From Tachypleus tridentatus (Eukaryota > Arthropoda > Merostomata > Xiphosura > Limulidae): a stretch of 64,000 nt of DNA. The translations under genes and the position numbers were made by a program. The stretch lies in NCBI RefSeq assembly GCF_004210375.1, contig NC_134833.1:145754127-145818126 (forward strand), read 5' to 3'. Shown here in pieces: positions 46,112-57,860 of the stretch; position 1 is the stretch's first letter; every line of letters begins with the position of its first letter. Under the pieces are notes generated by a model. It did no database searches. It was given only the letters and a program-made list of their open reading frames with translations, and was not told the origin of the DNA.

Positions 46112-47035
46112 GGCTGGTTGGGTGGGTGGGTGGATTTGGCATTTTATGGTGCAAAGCAACTGGGCTCTCTGCACCAAACATCTGGTAAAACTTAAAAGCA
46201 TTAAAACTGGTAAAAATGAATCACGGTAAAACAAAACAAAGTTGAATTTTTGAATTAAAACTTAAACAGCATGAAATTCAATTTTTATACCTAGTGTACA
46301 GCAGTAAGAGAGAAATTACAGTAATACTGGTTTTAAAGGATATTCTGTACCATAGTCCATTTATGGAACAGGCACACCAGTGATAGTGCCAGAGCAAACA
46401 CACTTAGCTGTGATGTCAGCAAGCTTGTTCCTGCAAATACCAACATGGCCTGGTATCCAGAAGAACTGGACAGAAGTAGATGTTAAAGAAAAATGGGCCA
46501 GTTGGTTTTGAATATCAGTGAGAATAGGGTGAAAACTGATGTGAAGCAATTCCAAGGCTAACAGAGAGCTAAGTGAATCAGTATAAATAGTACAGTTTGT
46601 GTGCTGCATATCTTTTATGTGATCCAGGGCATGAGAAATGGTGTACAATTTGGCAGTGAACACAGAAACTGCAGAGGGGATTCTGTTTGCGACAACCAAA
46701 TCACTGCAAATAATGGCAGAGTCATCAGATTTTGAACCATCTGTATAAATGGGAATGGAAGGATTGTTTGAAAGATATTCGGGAAAAAGAAGGCGACACT
46801 TCCTATCAGGAGTATCTGTCTTCTTCAGATGACTCAAATAAAAATCACGGGGATAGTAATTAGCCAATGGTGGGATAAGCTGACCTGTGGATACCACTAT
46901 GTCATCCAAAGACAGACCCAATTCATCCAACTGCTCTTGGAGATGAAGGCTAAAAGGAACAGTGGCAGACCATCTATTATGAAAAAGTGTGGCCCACTGA
47001 GGAAGGAAAACACAGCCCCATGTGGAATGCTGTGG
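46112..47035 (-). mobile_element. Jockey-clade LINE 3' fragment (RNase H domain)
   Basis: A 189-codon open frame (46930-46361) starts MDELGLSLDDIVVSTGQLIP and carries RNase H blocks IYTDGSKS, IYTDSLSSLLAL and FFWIPGHVGI. The second catalytic residue, normally Glu in an AELYAI block, is Lys here (FTAKLYTI), so the enzyme would be dead. The 3' UTR ends with the complement of a GAGAGCCCAGTTGCTTTGCA block and a CCAC/CCCA repeat tail (46112-46135), as in the Jockey copy at 20-22 kb. Confidence 0.8.
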
Positions 47036-50000
47036 TAAAGATTGAAGTATACATTAAAGACAGTTGCAAATAACAAAGGTGTAGAGAAGGTTCATTGGAT
47101 TCCATGTACAAACTCTGGACTGGAAAAGTGCAGAAATTGGCCAGTTAGACTTGTGAGATCAGTTCAGTGGAAGAAGGGAGCTTTCAGGAATAGATGGTTT
47201 ACATTTAAATAGGGTAAAGGCTGGATTGTTTACTAAGACTATTAACATAGCTGTAAGGGAAATTTTAAACTAGGACTAGTAATAGGTGGTGGCCAGGAAA
47301 AAAAAACTAAATAGAAAACTAATAGACAGAGAAACATGAAGTATTGGAAATGAGGATAGAAGTAGTTATACGAGATAGGCTTCTTGATGCTATTGTAATG
47401 TTATAATTATAATAAATAAAACTGATGACATCAGAGCACTGGCAGGAATAGAAGGTTTTGATATAATGGGAATAACTGAAACATGGTTACACATAGATGA
47501 TTTTGAGGACAGAAGTTTCTTTGAAATACAGGGCTATGGGTTATTTAACAGTGATAGAGTATTAAAAAAAAAGTGGAAAGGAGTGGCTTTATATGTAAAT
47601 TGTGAATAACATTCTGTTCAAATTTGGGACATAAAAGGTAACAGCAAGGAGAATGAATCCATTTGGGTTTCTATTAGTGATATACTAGAAACAATACTAT
47701 TTTAGATTTATTATTAACTTCAAATACAGAAACAATCGAGACAGAAATTGGGAAACATCCGAGTGCAAGTGACCATTTCTCTGTTAGAGTCAATGTTTTG
47801 CTACACATGGTGATAAGGAATAATATTTTGTTAGAAATTTCAAAAAACTAAATTTTGAAGAGACATGACAAGAATTATCTGGTGGGAATGGGGCAGCTGA
47901 GTTATTTGGAAACACTGATCAGATGTTGAAAATTTTTAAAGTTAAATATTTAAATATTCAAGGTAAACATATTTCTTATAGTAAGAAAAGATAAGCTGCA
48001 AGTAAAAACCAGGTTTGCTCACAAAGACTAAGATAAATTAAAAAAAAACAATACAAATTAAAGAAATTTAAAGTCACTAGTATGACAGATTTAGAAGATT
48101 AAGTTGGTGAAACAGGAAATTAGGACATCAGAAAGGATGTATAAAAAAACGTATTGTAATATAAAAATTAACAGCAAGGATTTTTTTAAATACATTAAGA
48201 ATAAACAAAATGTTACTGTATTTTTTCTTTAGTTTTTATTAATGAAGGTTTAAGGAGTATTCCATATCATGAACAGTTTATAGATGGAAAATGGATCAAA
48301 CAAGATGGCTGCATTAATTCTGAGCTGGTTAGAAAAGAAATTGGTTAGTTTAAAAAAAAACGAAAAAGTTCCTAGGCCAGATAAAACTTCCCAAGAGTCA
48401 TGAAAGATGTTAATGACTGGATATGTGAGCCACTTGTAACTATTTTTCAGAAGTCTGTGAATAGTAGGCAACTACCAGAGGACTGGAAATTAGTTAATGT
48501 GATTTCTGTTTTCAAGGGAGGTGATAAACATAGTCCCAGTAATTACAGTCATTAGTCTTACATTAGTTGTAGGAAGAGTTTTTGGGAAGTCTGTTAAAAA
48601 GATGCTTTGCAAAGTCATTTAACAAAGGTTATAATAAGAAATTTCACTTGTTTGCTTGCTGTCAAGCATAAATTCTGCAGTAAATGTTACCACTTTGGGT
48701 ATGTCTCATTTGTGTGATACCATAATTCAGACCAAAGTTAAATTGGGGAATTTATCAGCCTTTATTCTAGGGACAATTTAGCATTATATGGACCACTCTT
48801 TGTCATCTGCTGATGCTCCTCTTCTTCTAGGTTCTTCAGAACCTAGCCAGGCTGACTAGGATTTTCACTGTTCAGTTCAGATTATCCTGGGAGTGAGGAG
48901 GGCAGGACCTGAATCTTACCCTGATGACTATTTTGTGGTACCACTCATTGATCCACTTCCTCTCTGAAGATCTTCACAAGAACCCTGAAGGGTGTTCTAA
49001 AGACACGTTCTCCCTTTTCACTTTCACCATGGCCTGCAAACAGTTAATTTGTTGTTGGGACCTGTTGGATTGTAATGCAATATTGTCACAGATGTAAGGG
49101 TGTCGAATTGATGTATCTGGATTTCAGAAAGCATCATATAAAAGTGTTGCACAAAAGGCTTGTGAAAAAAAAAATCTATAATTGTGAGGGATAAGTCAGC
49201 AAATTGGATAGAAGAGTGACTTGATGGAAGAAAACCAAGGGTTTTGATAAATGAAGTTCAGTGAAATTGGACTAGATACAAATGGGGTACATCAAGGTCA
49301 GTTTTAACCTTTGCTCTTTTTAATTTATATCAGTGAATGAGGTCAATAAACATTGAGCAAATTACTTATATTTGCAGATAGTATTAAGGTCTTAGGTGCT
49401 GTTAACTGTGAAGATGATGATGCTGATATACAAAGGGATTTAAATCATTTAGTGGGTTGTAAAATAACGCATGGTGGTCATCATAATTTGAATTATACGT
49501 ATAATTTGGATGCGAATAACCTTAAGAGTGCTATGAGAGAAAGGAATCTTGGCGTAATGTTTGATCAGTCTCTAAAGCCATCCAAGCAATGTGCTATTGC
49601 TAGTGGTAGGGCAAATTGGATTTTAGGTTATAGCTACAGAAATATTGAATACAAGTCTAGAGGTTATAATTTCATTGTACAGGTAACTAGTTAGACCACA
49701 TTTGGAATTTTGTGTTCAGTTTGGGCTCCTTACCTCAGGGAGGACAATGAATTGTTGGAAAGGGTCCAAAGAAGGGTTACTAAAATGAAGGGGTTATCAC
49801 TGTGAAAAGAAAATGAAATGTCTCAAATTGTTTTCTCTTAGTAAAAGAACAGTAGGAGTGGTGTTATTGAGGTGTTTAAGATTGTAAAGGGAATTAATGT
49901 TGATACATAATCATTTTTCATATTTAACAGTGAGAACAGCAGGATTAAGGGAAACAAATCTATATTTAGGCAGAGTAGGAGTCTTCTTCAGCTAAGACAG

Positions 50001-50230
50001 TTTTATTTTTTCTATGAGAGTGGTTGGCATTTGGAATGGTTGGCTTCAGGTGTTTTTGAGGCAATAAATTTACACGAGTTTAAGAAAAAGCTTGATAAGT
50101 ACATAAATGATTAGGGCTGGCTTTAAGTGTTTAAGAAATTATTTTAACTTAGTTTAAGGGATGGAACAGCTGAGATAGGCCAATAGGTCCCATCTTGTCC
50201 CAAAATGTTATGTTAATAAAAACATTAACA
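47036..50230 (+). mobile_element. CR1-clade LINE remnant, interrupted
   Basis: The endonuclease block IRALAGIEGFDIMGITETWL is at about 47432-47490. ETEIGKHPSASDHFSVRVNV follows near 47730. An RT approach (PEDWKLVNVISVFKGGD) is at 48475-48530, the palm block ELMYLDFRK at about 49100, and FADSIKVLGAVNCEDD at 49370, where FADD is expected. The 3' end has KPSKQCAIASGRAN and a TTGTCCCAAAATGTTATGTT tail. About 450 bp at 48640-49090 is foreign insert. Stops are frequent. Confidence 0.8.
48640..49090. other. unidentified insert splitting the CR1 RT
   Basis: The CR1 reading breaks off after TAATAAGAAATTTCAC and resumes at GGTGTCGAATTGATGTATC. The intervening, less AT-rich sequence has no recognised family or open frame. 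Confidence 0.4.
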
Positions 50231-50559
50231 AAAAATATGAAATAAATATGAATGTTATTCATTTTAAGAAATAAAGGAATCAGGAAAGAGAACAAGAAGA
50301 GAGAAATCTAATTTCTGTAAACAGTATTTCAAAAGTAATCCAATACTTGTGATTAACAACAATGTCAAACTACAATCAGTAACACTCTGTCCTAAACATA
50401 TCTTTTGAACTAACTCATTAAAGATCAAAGAAAGATTTTTATTTAGTGATCAGACCACAAGGTTACATCATGCCACCAGCTAATTTACATAATCTGTTAT
50501 GACATTGATATCTATACATAAGCCACTTGGTATTACTTTTGTAAGTCCTTAAATAGTGC

Positions 50560-51550
50560 AGTACTGGAAGTTGGTAGATTATAACAGTTATAATTATTGG
50601 CCTACCCCAGTCTTACATTATTGATAGGTGGAAAAAATTTGAAGTCTTATAAAAGATGCCTTTTAAATTAATTTAACACACTTTAAAATCTGTTTGGAAA
50701 GTCAACAGTTTCATTAGGTGAAAATCTTCTCTCACAAACCTTTTGAAAATATTTAGAGGTTAGTGCTTATGTTGATCAGGATATTAGTATGAATTTGGTG
50801 TGTTTGAAAACATTTGATAAAGTATCACATAAATAGCTTGTTAGAAAATTATCTCTGTAGGTGTGAGGTATATGCTGCCTCACTGGATAAAAGGGTCATT
50901 GGATGCAAGACAGCAGAGGGTTGTTATAAATAAAGTTCAATCAAACTGGCCTAATGTCACAAGTGGTGAACTTCAGGGCTCATTGTTAAAACATTTGCTC
51001 CTTTCTTGTTTCATTACATTAGTGACAGATGAATGAGCTGTAAATAAAGTATTTAAATTTAGTGATGATATTAAAGTTGTGGGTGTTGCTGGCTGTGAGG
51101 AGGACACTAACACCTTACCAAAGGGTTTGGATTACCTGGTGAGTTGGACAAGAATTAGCAGTTGGCTTTTAATTACAATAAGTACAAAGTAATACATATG
51201 GGATATAATAACCTTAAGGTGATATATATTAATTATAAATCATCACTTTCACGTAAATCATTTGTATATCAGATCTTTAGAATTCGGAAAAATAACACAA
51301 TCGAAATATTGGCCTTTTTATATGGTTTAGAGGAGTGGTTCCCAACCTTTTTTATGCCCCGCACCCCTAAAAAATTTTAATGTTCTCACACCCCTCACAG
51401 TAATTATTTATTTAAGAATAAAGATGAAGGTATCCAAAACAAATTTTTATAATGTTATCTCACAGTCCCTGGAACCACTGGTTTAGAGGATGGAACAGCC
51501 AACATGGACCAATAAATCCCCCCCTTTCTTTTTATTTTTATGTTACATTA
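50560..51550 (+). mobile_element. second CR1-clade LINE remnant
   Basis: Eroded RT text (KTFDKVSH block at 50810, ending in a CR1-like VIHMGYNNLK at 51190) is followed by a CR1-type 3' end (GGATGGAACAGCCAACATGG, then CCAATAAATCCC) at 51488-51550. The 3' end is displaced by a hAT MITE. Confidence 0.65.
51333..51480. mobile_element. hAT-type MITE with 8-bp target duplication
   Basis: The ends GAGTGGTTCCCAACC and GGAACCACTG are flanked by GTTTAGAG on both sides (51325-51332 and 51481-51488). It is 148 bp long, has no coding sequence, and sits in the 3' end of a CR1 element. Confidence 0.85.
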
Positions 51551-51569
51551 ATTCCAGTAGTTCCTATAA

Positions 51570-52130
51570 AATGCTCAGGTTTAGGAATATTACTTATATC
51601 CTGTCTAATAAAAACAGGCTTATGTTAAGGGTCAGGAATATTACTTGTATCCTGTTTCATAAAAACAGGCTCATGTTCAGAGTTAGAAATATTACTTATA
51701 TCCTATCTCATAAAAACAGGCTTATGTTAAGGGTCAGGAATATTACTTGTATCCTGTTTCATAAAACAGGCTCATGTTCAGAGTCAGAAATATTACTTAT
51801 ATCCTATCTCATAAAAACAGACTTATGTTCAGAGTTAGGAATATTACTTATATTCTGTCTCATAAAAACAGGCTTATGTTAAGGGTCAGGAATATTACTT
51901 GTATCCTGTCTCATAAAAATAGGCTTATGTTCAGGGTCAGGAATATTACTTATATCCTGTCTCATAAAAACAGGCTTATGATCAGAGCCAGTAATATTAC
52001 TTATATTCTGTCTCATAAAAACAGGCTTATGTTCAGGGAGCAGGAATATTACTTGTATCCTCTCTCATAAAAACATGCTTATGTTCAGAATTAGGAATAT
52101 TACTTATATCCCATCTCATAAAAACATGCT
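51570..52130 (+). repeat. 51-bp minisatellite with an open reading frame
   Basis: About eleven copies of a 51-bp unit (GTCAGGAATATTACTTGTAT, then CCTGTCTCATAAAAACAGGC, then TTATGTTCAG). Because 51 is a multiple of three, one frame stays open as a 17-residue repeat (MFRVRNITYILSHKNRL). A one-base loss in one unit (near 51766) shifts the frame. No flanking start, splice or homology suggests a real protein. Confidence 0.9.
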
Positions 52131-52960
52131 AATGTTTGGGTTGCTGTCAGAGCTTGAAAGTTACCACTGCTTTGAATATGACTACCCCTAAAGTTTATCA
52201 CAACGTCAAGTGATCCACAGACAGGAACTGTGCCACGCTTTTAAAGTTTTATATTAAATTCAGACTTAGTTTATGCTTAGCCAAAGTTGAACTTCAAGTT
52301 ACAGGTCTACAACAGTCTTCACAATCTCGTAATTTTTAGAAATATATGCTTTAATAACATGTATTTTCTTTGTCTCTTGTTTTTGTACACTAATATATAT
52401 TATACTTTAATTACAAAATACAATACATAATAGCTAGACTTCTCTTTGCTAACTGACAAACTATATCATGCGCTATCGCTTAGCTTCAGACCTTCTGACT
52501 AAATTTAATGAGTTACACACGTAACAGACTTAACTCTAAAACGAATATAAATGTAAAAAAATAAAATAACTTTGACATCAAAACAATTGTAGCCCATGAT
52601 CCGCAAGCTGCTACAGTATTACAAATTCAAAGTGTGATACTAGTGTTATATGAGAACTGAACATTTAACAGTATCATTCTTACGTTAATAAACTACTACA
52701 GTTTAAACGACCACAAACCTACTTCAATAAAATCTTCAAACAATTCTCAAAGATTATCACCTTAAGCACTCAACTTTGGACAAAAGTGTATGAAATTGAT
52801 AACATTTTCTGATTATCGAAATAGTATCCACCCACACCCAACCTATCTTATTTCGATAATCGTGGTGGGAAGAGCACAAACTAAACAAGAAGTTCACAAA
52901 CAAAACTAACCACTAGGAAGACAGATTTGGAAATTAAATTCTAGAAATAACGTTTATTTT
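52131..52960. other. gene-free stretch
   Basis: No gene or repeat family is recognised. Confidence 0.4.
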
Positions 52961-52963
52961 TGT

Positions 52964-53240
52964 TGTTGTTTTTTTTGGAATTTCGCACAAAGCTACTCGA
53001 GGGCTATCTGTGCTAGCCGTCCCTAATTTAGCAGTGTAAGACTAGAGGGAAGGCAGCTAGTCATCACCACCCACCGCCAACTCTTGGGCTACTCTTTTAC
53101 CAACGAATAGTGGGATTGACCGTTACTTTATAACGCCCCTACGGCTGGGAGGGCGAGCATGTTTAGCGCAACGAGGGATTCGAACCAGCGAACCTCGGAT
53201 TGCGAGTCGAATGCCTTAACCCACCTCGCCATGCCGGGTC
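52964..53240 (-). mobile_element. tRNA-derived SINE, family 1, copy 5
   Basis: A minus-strand copy: the plus strand reads AATTTCGCACAAAGCTACTC at the tail and the tRNA-like head ends CCATGCCGGGTC. The body is close to consensus. Confidence 0.88.
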
Positions 53241-53534
53241 ACGCTTAGACGGTGGGTTTTTGTTTATTTAAAGTTGTATTAAATTAGTGTAATTTCTTTT
53301 AAAGAACTGCAAATTATGATAACATCAACAATACAATCAAAATATCTAAACAACAAATTGGTTTGAAAATGTAATTAATGTATGTTACAGTGCACACCAT
53401 ACTATAATTAAAATAAGTCACAACTTCTCCCACCATCTTGGGTGCTAAAAAAAAATAAACATTTATTAACACCAAAGTTTGGAGATGTTTAATAATACGA
53501 TGACATTATTTTCTGTTTATTACCTACTGTCTAT

Positions 53535-53802
53535 TTGTTTGTTTTAAAATTTCGCGCAAAGCTACACGAGGGTTATCTGCGCTAGCCGGCCCTAATTTTG
53601 CAGTGTAAGACTAGAGGGAAGTCAACTAGTCATCACCACCCATAGTCAACTCTTGGATGACTCTTTTATCAACGAATAGTGGGACTTATCGTCACATTAT
53701 AACGCCCCTACAGCTGAAAGGGCTATAATGTTTGGTATGACGGGGATTCGAACCAACGACCCTAAGATTACGAGTCGAGTGCCTTAACCACCTGGCCATA
53801 CT
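53535..53802 (-). mobile_element. tRNA-derived SINE, family 1, copy 6
   Basis: A minus-strand copy starting AATTTCGCGCAAAGCTACAC, with B-box complement GGGGATTCGAACC and head end CCACCTGGCCATA. It is slightly diverged. Confidence 0.87.
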
Positions 53803-53880
53803 AATTATCATATTTATCATCGTTTATTTATTTTTTAATCTGCCTTCTTCCCGAGTGGCTCAATGATAAATTGTGATATA

Positions 53881-55445
53881 CTGCTGGCCAAAATCTTAAG
53901 GCCAATGAACATGAAGAAAAAATATGTATTTTGCTTTATTAAACTCAACCACGTATTTGAGTAGAACTTCGAAAGATGAAAATAAGAAAAGGGAAAATAA
54001 AAAAAAAAACCTTGTTATCATTTAATAGGGAAAATGTGAACACTATGAAATTAGCCTAAATACTAGCTGGTCAAAAGTTTAAGACCATACCAAAAAGAAG
54101 TCCTAAACAGGGTAGGTAATGCCCAACAAGAGGTTTCAGTAGTGAGTTGCACGGCTATCATTGCGAATAACTTCAAACATTCGCTTTGGCATGGTCGATA
54201 TAAGCGTTTGCAGAAGACTGGCTGGAATGTTATTCCAACTGGTGAAGATAGCTTCCCAAAGATCATGCACTGTTTTGAAATGACGTCCATTTCTATAGAC
54301 TTCCCTTGCCATCCACCCCCAAACATTTTCAATTGTGTTCAGTTCGGGCGAACACGCTGGATGGTCCAAAAGAAGCATGTAATTCGCCATGAAAAAGTCC
54401 TTTGTCCTACGGACATTGTGGATTGCAGCGTTGTCCTGCTGAAATATCCAATCATTTCCACACAAGCGAGAGCCTTCAGTCAATAAGGATGCTCTCTCCA
54501 ACATGCCAATGTAGCCAGCTGCTGTTTGACGCCCCTGTATGACCTGAAGCTCTATTGTTCCATGGAAAAAGAAAGTACCCCAGATCATCATGGAACCTCC
54601 TCCACTGTGTCGTGTAGAAAATGTCTCCGGTGGGATATCCTTATCGTGCCAGTAACGTTGGAAACCATCTTCACCATCCAGATTAATTTTTTTCTCATCA
54701 GAGAACAAAACCTTTATCCACTTTTTTACGTCCCATGTTTGGTGCTTCTCGGCAAAGTTTAACCGAGCTGTTTCATGGTGTGAAAGGAGACGTGGACTTT
54801 GAAGACGTTTACGGTTTTAAAGGCTTTCTCTCGTAGATGCCGTCTTATTGTTCTTGAGCTGCATTCTGCGTCCGTAAGGGCCTTAATCTGGTTCGACGAT
54901 TGGCTGGTGTCTTGCCGGACAACCCGTAAAATCCTCCTGCTCAACGCCAGCGCAATCTTCTTCGGTTGACCACTTGAAATTCTCGTTTCGTATCCCGCAG
55001 GGTTTTTTACGAAATTTGCAACAGCAGTTTTACTACGCTCAATCTCACCAGCCATGACCTTGCTTTTGCAGCTCGACAATTCTGCCACGTTCAAACTCTG
55101 TCAACTTTTTAGCCTTTGCCATGTTTTTACCCAATGCAACACAGGAGATGTCAGTGGAAGATGTTGACAACGCTAATGCTTGAACACAAATGACTAAGTT
55201 TCGTTACGTGTTTACCGATTATCGCTTCGTTTCAGTGTGGTCTCAAACTTTTGACCAGCTAGTATTTAGGCTACTTTCATAGTGTTTACATTTTCCCTAT
55301 TAAGTGCTGAAAGGTTTTTATTTTATTTTTCCTTTTCTTATTTTCATCTTTCGAAGCTCTACTCAAATAAGTGGTTTAGTCTAAAAACGCAAAAATGCAT
55401 ATTTTTTCTTAATGTTCATTGGCCATAAGATTTTGGACAAGAGTT
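53881..55445 (-). mobile_element. Tc1-type transposon with long inverted repeats
   Basis: TA dinucleotides flank inverted repeats of roughly 200 bp (53881-54090 and 55236-55445). The ends carry CTGCTGGCCAAAATCTTA. The inner ends carry CTAGCTGGTCAAAAGTTT and its complement. It contains one broken Tc1 transposase on the minus strand. Confidence 0.88.
54136..55122 (-). pseudogene. Tc1-family transposase, frameshifted
   Basis: It starts MAKAKKLTEFERGRIVEL at 55122 and soon meets a stop. A paired-type HTH follows in another frame (RSKTAVANFVKN, then ALTDAECSSRTIRRHLREK). The catalytic domain is open at 54708-54136, with FSDEKK (Asp), [10 protein letters not shown] (Asp) and NTIENVWGW (Glu), so a DDE triad is visible, ending near ATHY. 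At least two frame breaks disable the full protein. Confidence 0.88.
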
Positions 55446-55517
55446 TATCTGTTATGAGCACACCACACAGACAGCCCAAAGAAGAATTTTTGGCTTAACT
55501 ATAAACAAACAATCTTT

Positions 55518-55775
55518 CTATGTGGTTAAGGACCTCGACTCGCAATCTGAGGGTCGCGAGTTCGAATCCCTGACACACCAAACATGTTCGCCCTTTCAGC
55601 CTTAGGGTATTATAATGTGACGCTCATGACCACTATTCCTTGTATAATAGCAGCCCAAGAATTGGCGGAGAGTGGCGATGACTAGCTGCCTTTCCTCTAG
55701 TCTTACACTGCTAAATTAAGGACGGCTAGTGCAGACACTCCTCGTTTAGCTTTGCGAGAAATTCAAAAGCAAATA
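55518..55775 (+). mobile_element. tRNA-derived SINE, family 1, copy 7
   Basis: The head CTATGTGGTTAAGGACCTCGACTCGC and B-box GAGTTCGAATCCC are followed by the usual body and a GAGAAATTCAAAAGCAAATA tail. Confidence 0.86.
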
Positions 55776-56229
55776 AGAATTTTTTTACATTTATTTTCTT
55801 CATCAAAATAAAATTTCAATGAAGAAAACACGATGCATAGACAAAGCATACTGTTTAATTTGCTATTCTAGTTGCAACATACAATTTCAACAAAGTCGCA
55901 GCTCATCATACTGTTTATAAATAAATGCGGGTGTTTTAAAAGCCACAATCAAAAGGCATAAGTCAGCGAAATATTATAAAACCAATAAGGTTGAAAAGTT
56001 TATAAAAATACGTTCACTGTAATTCTTTGTTTCTAAGATTACTATTACTTTATGATTATTTACTATTGTTATAATTATTTGTACATTTCACACAAACCAC
56101 GTGATTAAAGAACAACTATAGTATTACGGTTTATGGATTTCACACTAGTCACGTAATTAAAGAGCAGATGGGATATTGTTGTTTATACATTTCACACTAA
56201 CCTGAGTGGAGAACAGCTAGAATATTACA
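55776..56229. other. gene-free stretch with short related segments
   Basis: No gene is seen. CATTTCACACAAACCACGTG and CATTTCACACTAACC recur about every 60 bp near 56085-56205 (a weak direct repeat). Confidence 0.4.
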
Positions 56230-56379
56230 CTACGTCACAAAATTTTTACTTTATCTTGTTTCTCGGCAGAAAGTGTTATTTCCCAATTGCTTATCCCTAA
56301 AGTAAATGGAAAAGACCTATTTTTCTCTTCAATCGTTGCTTTTGTGATCTGCGTAATGACATTTTCAAATTTACCAATT

Positions 56380-56392
56380 TTCCAGAACATTC
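56380..56392 (+). promoter_or_regulatory. three-unit heat-shock element, copy B
   Basis: TTCCAGAACATTC is a perfect nTTCnnGAAnnTTCn element, 32 bp before the long array. Copy A has a comparable extra element (17923-17935). Confidence 0.7.
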
Positions 56393-56423
56393 CAGGTAGA
56401 TTCAGTGCTGAGTAGCTGATAGA

Positions 56424-56486
56424 GAATTTTCTCGAACTTATAAGAATTTTCATGAATTTTCTAGAATGTTGCAGAACTTAAGAGAA
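56424..56486 (+). promoter_or_regulatory. extended heat-shock element array, copy B
   Basis: Thirteen units in exact 5-bp register: GAA, TTC, GAA, TAT, GAA, TTC, GAA, TTC, GAA, TTG, GAA, TAA, GAA; ten match exactly. It lies 141-203 bp before the ATG at 56627, the same spacing as in copy A, with a TATA-rich tract between. HSF binding is inferred from the motif. Confidence 0.82.
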
Positions 56487-56626
56487 TTTCAAGAGCCTTT
56501 TAGAATTCTGTAGAACTTTCCTTAGTAATATATATATACATATATATACAGGGGCGCACCACTGACTACTTCAGTTTAGTTCTAGCTGCCTAAGTGAACA
56601 CATAGACCTATCTGATTTTATCAGAG

Positions 56627-57739
56627 ATGGCATCAAGAAGCTGCAAGCATTCTCCAGTCGCATTCTACTATGTATGTGGCAACTCTATCAAGACAAGAGC
56701 GAAAAAGTACTCTGTGATAACATCTGCTAAAATGTGTGAAGCCTTCAAGGCATATTTCGGCATACCTGTCGCGGATCAAAACAAACCCTGGGCACCTCAT
56801 TCTACTTGCAAACACTGCAAAAAAAACTCTAGAAGGTAAGACGGACAATTTTTGCTCATTTGAATTGTAAGATTTATGTTATACAAATTTTAGACATTTT
56901 AAAATTTAAATATCTTTTAATATTTTTTTAATATCCAATGGTATAGTAAAATATCACATATAAAATATTTTGCATGAACCTCTTACTCATTAGTTGTGGA
57001 CGAAATAAATTTATTCTTCATAATAACAATTTTATTTTGCACTTTTGCAAGATAGTACAGAGGGGAAAAGAGAGCCATGAAGTTCGCTGTTCCAAGAATT
57101 TGGTGTGAACCCACCTACCACCCAAACAATTGCTACTTCTGCATGGTGGACCCTTCCAACCGTTGGTCTGACAAGAATGCATATGTTATCATGTATCCGG
57201 AACTTCCATCATCTATCGTCACAGTGCCACACTGCCCTGAGCTCCTTGTTCCCGTGAACTCGTTAGGCCAGAGAGAAAGCAGCCATCCTCAGAAGAGAGC
57301 AGCAAATCAAAAGAGGAGGTAGGCATTGAAGATCCAAATTACAATTTCAGAGGTGCAGCTGGTGAGAGAGGAAGGAAAAAATAAAGCTTAGAGCAGCTTT
57401 GTCACAGTGGTTTGGAGCTTCTTGGGCAATCAGTTATGTGAACTGGTTGAGACTCTGGTATAGAATTATGGCAAAATGGGCTGCAGGATGTTTTTAAAAG
57501 TCCATATCCTTAACGCCCATCTTGATAAATTCAAGGAGGACATGAGAGCATACTCAGAGGAGGAAGACGAGCACTTCCACCGAGATATGTTGGACTTTGA
57601 ACGTCGCTACCAAAGAACATATAAGGAAAGCATGATGGGAGACTGTATTTGGGGGCTAATACGTGAAAGTGACTTACATTACAGTCGCAAACCTCGAAAA
57701 CTATTCCTTTCTAAACATTTTTGCTCATTTTTTGTATAA
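56627..57739 (+). pseudogene. repeat-family ORF, copy B (zinc-ribbon protein, internally deleted)
   Basis: Exon 1 reads MASRSCKHSPVAFYYVCGN and runs to CKHCKKN (56627-56839), with a one-base frame change near its end relative to copy A's CKHCKKTLE. A TAG replaces Trp before the second block. That block reads MKFAVPRIWCEPTYHPNNCY with FCMVDPSNRW from 57077. The last block is MGCRMFLKVHILNAHLDKF to GLIRESDLHYSRK (57476-57739), the family C-terminus. Roughly the central half known from full-length arthropod relatives is missing. Function is unknown. Confidence 0.65.
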
Positions 57740-57860
57740 CCTTAATATAAATACATGTAAACCTTGATTCATATGTTGTTTTATTCAAACCTTATGTAAA
57801 TGAAAATGTGCAAATTTGCCCATTTTTACGTGGAATATTGGCAAATTTCTGAATTTCATT

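Larger units (their letters stand above)
56230..57860 (+). mobile_element. HSE-bearing repeat, copy B
   Basis: Plus-strand sister of copy A (16.5-18.2 kb). It holds an upstream region with HSEs (56380-56486), a TATA-rich tract (56526-56550), a zinc-ribbon exon (56627), a second block (57077), and a C-terminal block (57476-57739). The order and internal deletion joint (GAGAGAGGAAGGAAAAAATA followed by AAGCTTAGAGCAGCTTTGTC) match copy A. Confidence 0.72.

Noticed and set aside
51490-52070. open frames with 17-residue repeats
   Set aside because: They are produced by a 51-bp minisatellite, and a one-base indel in one unit breaks the frame.
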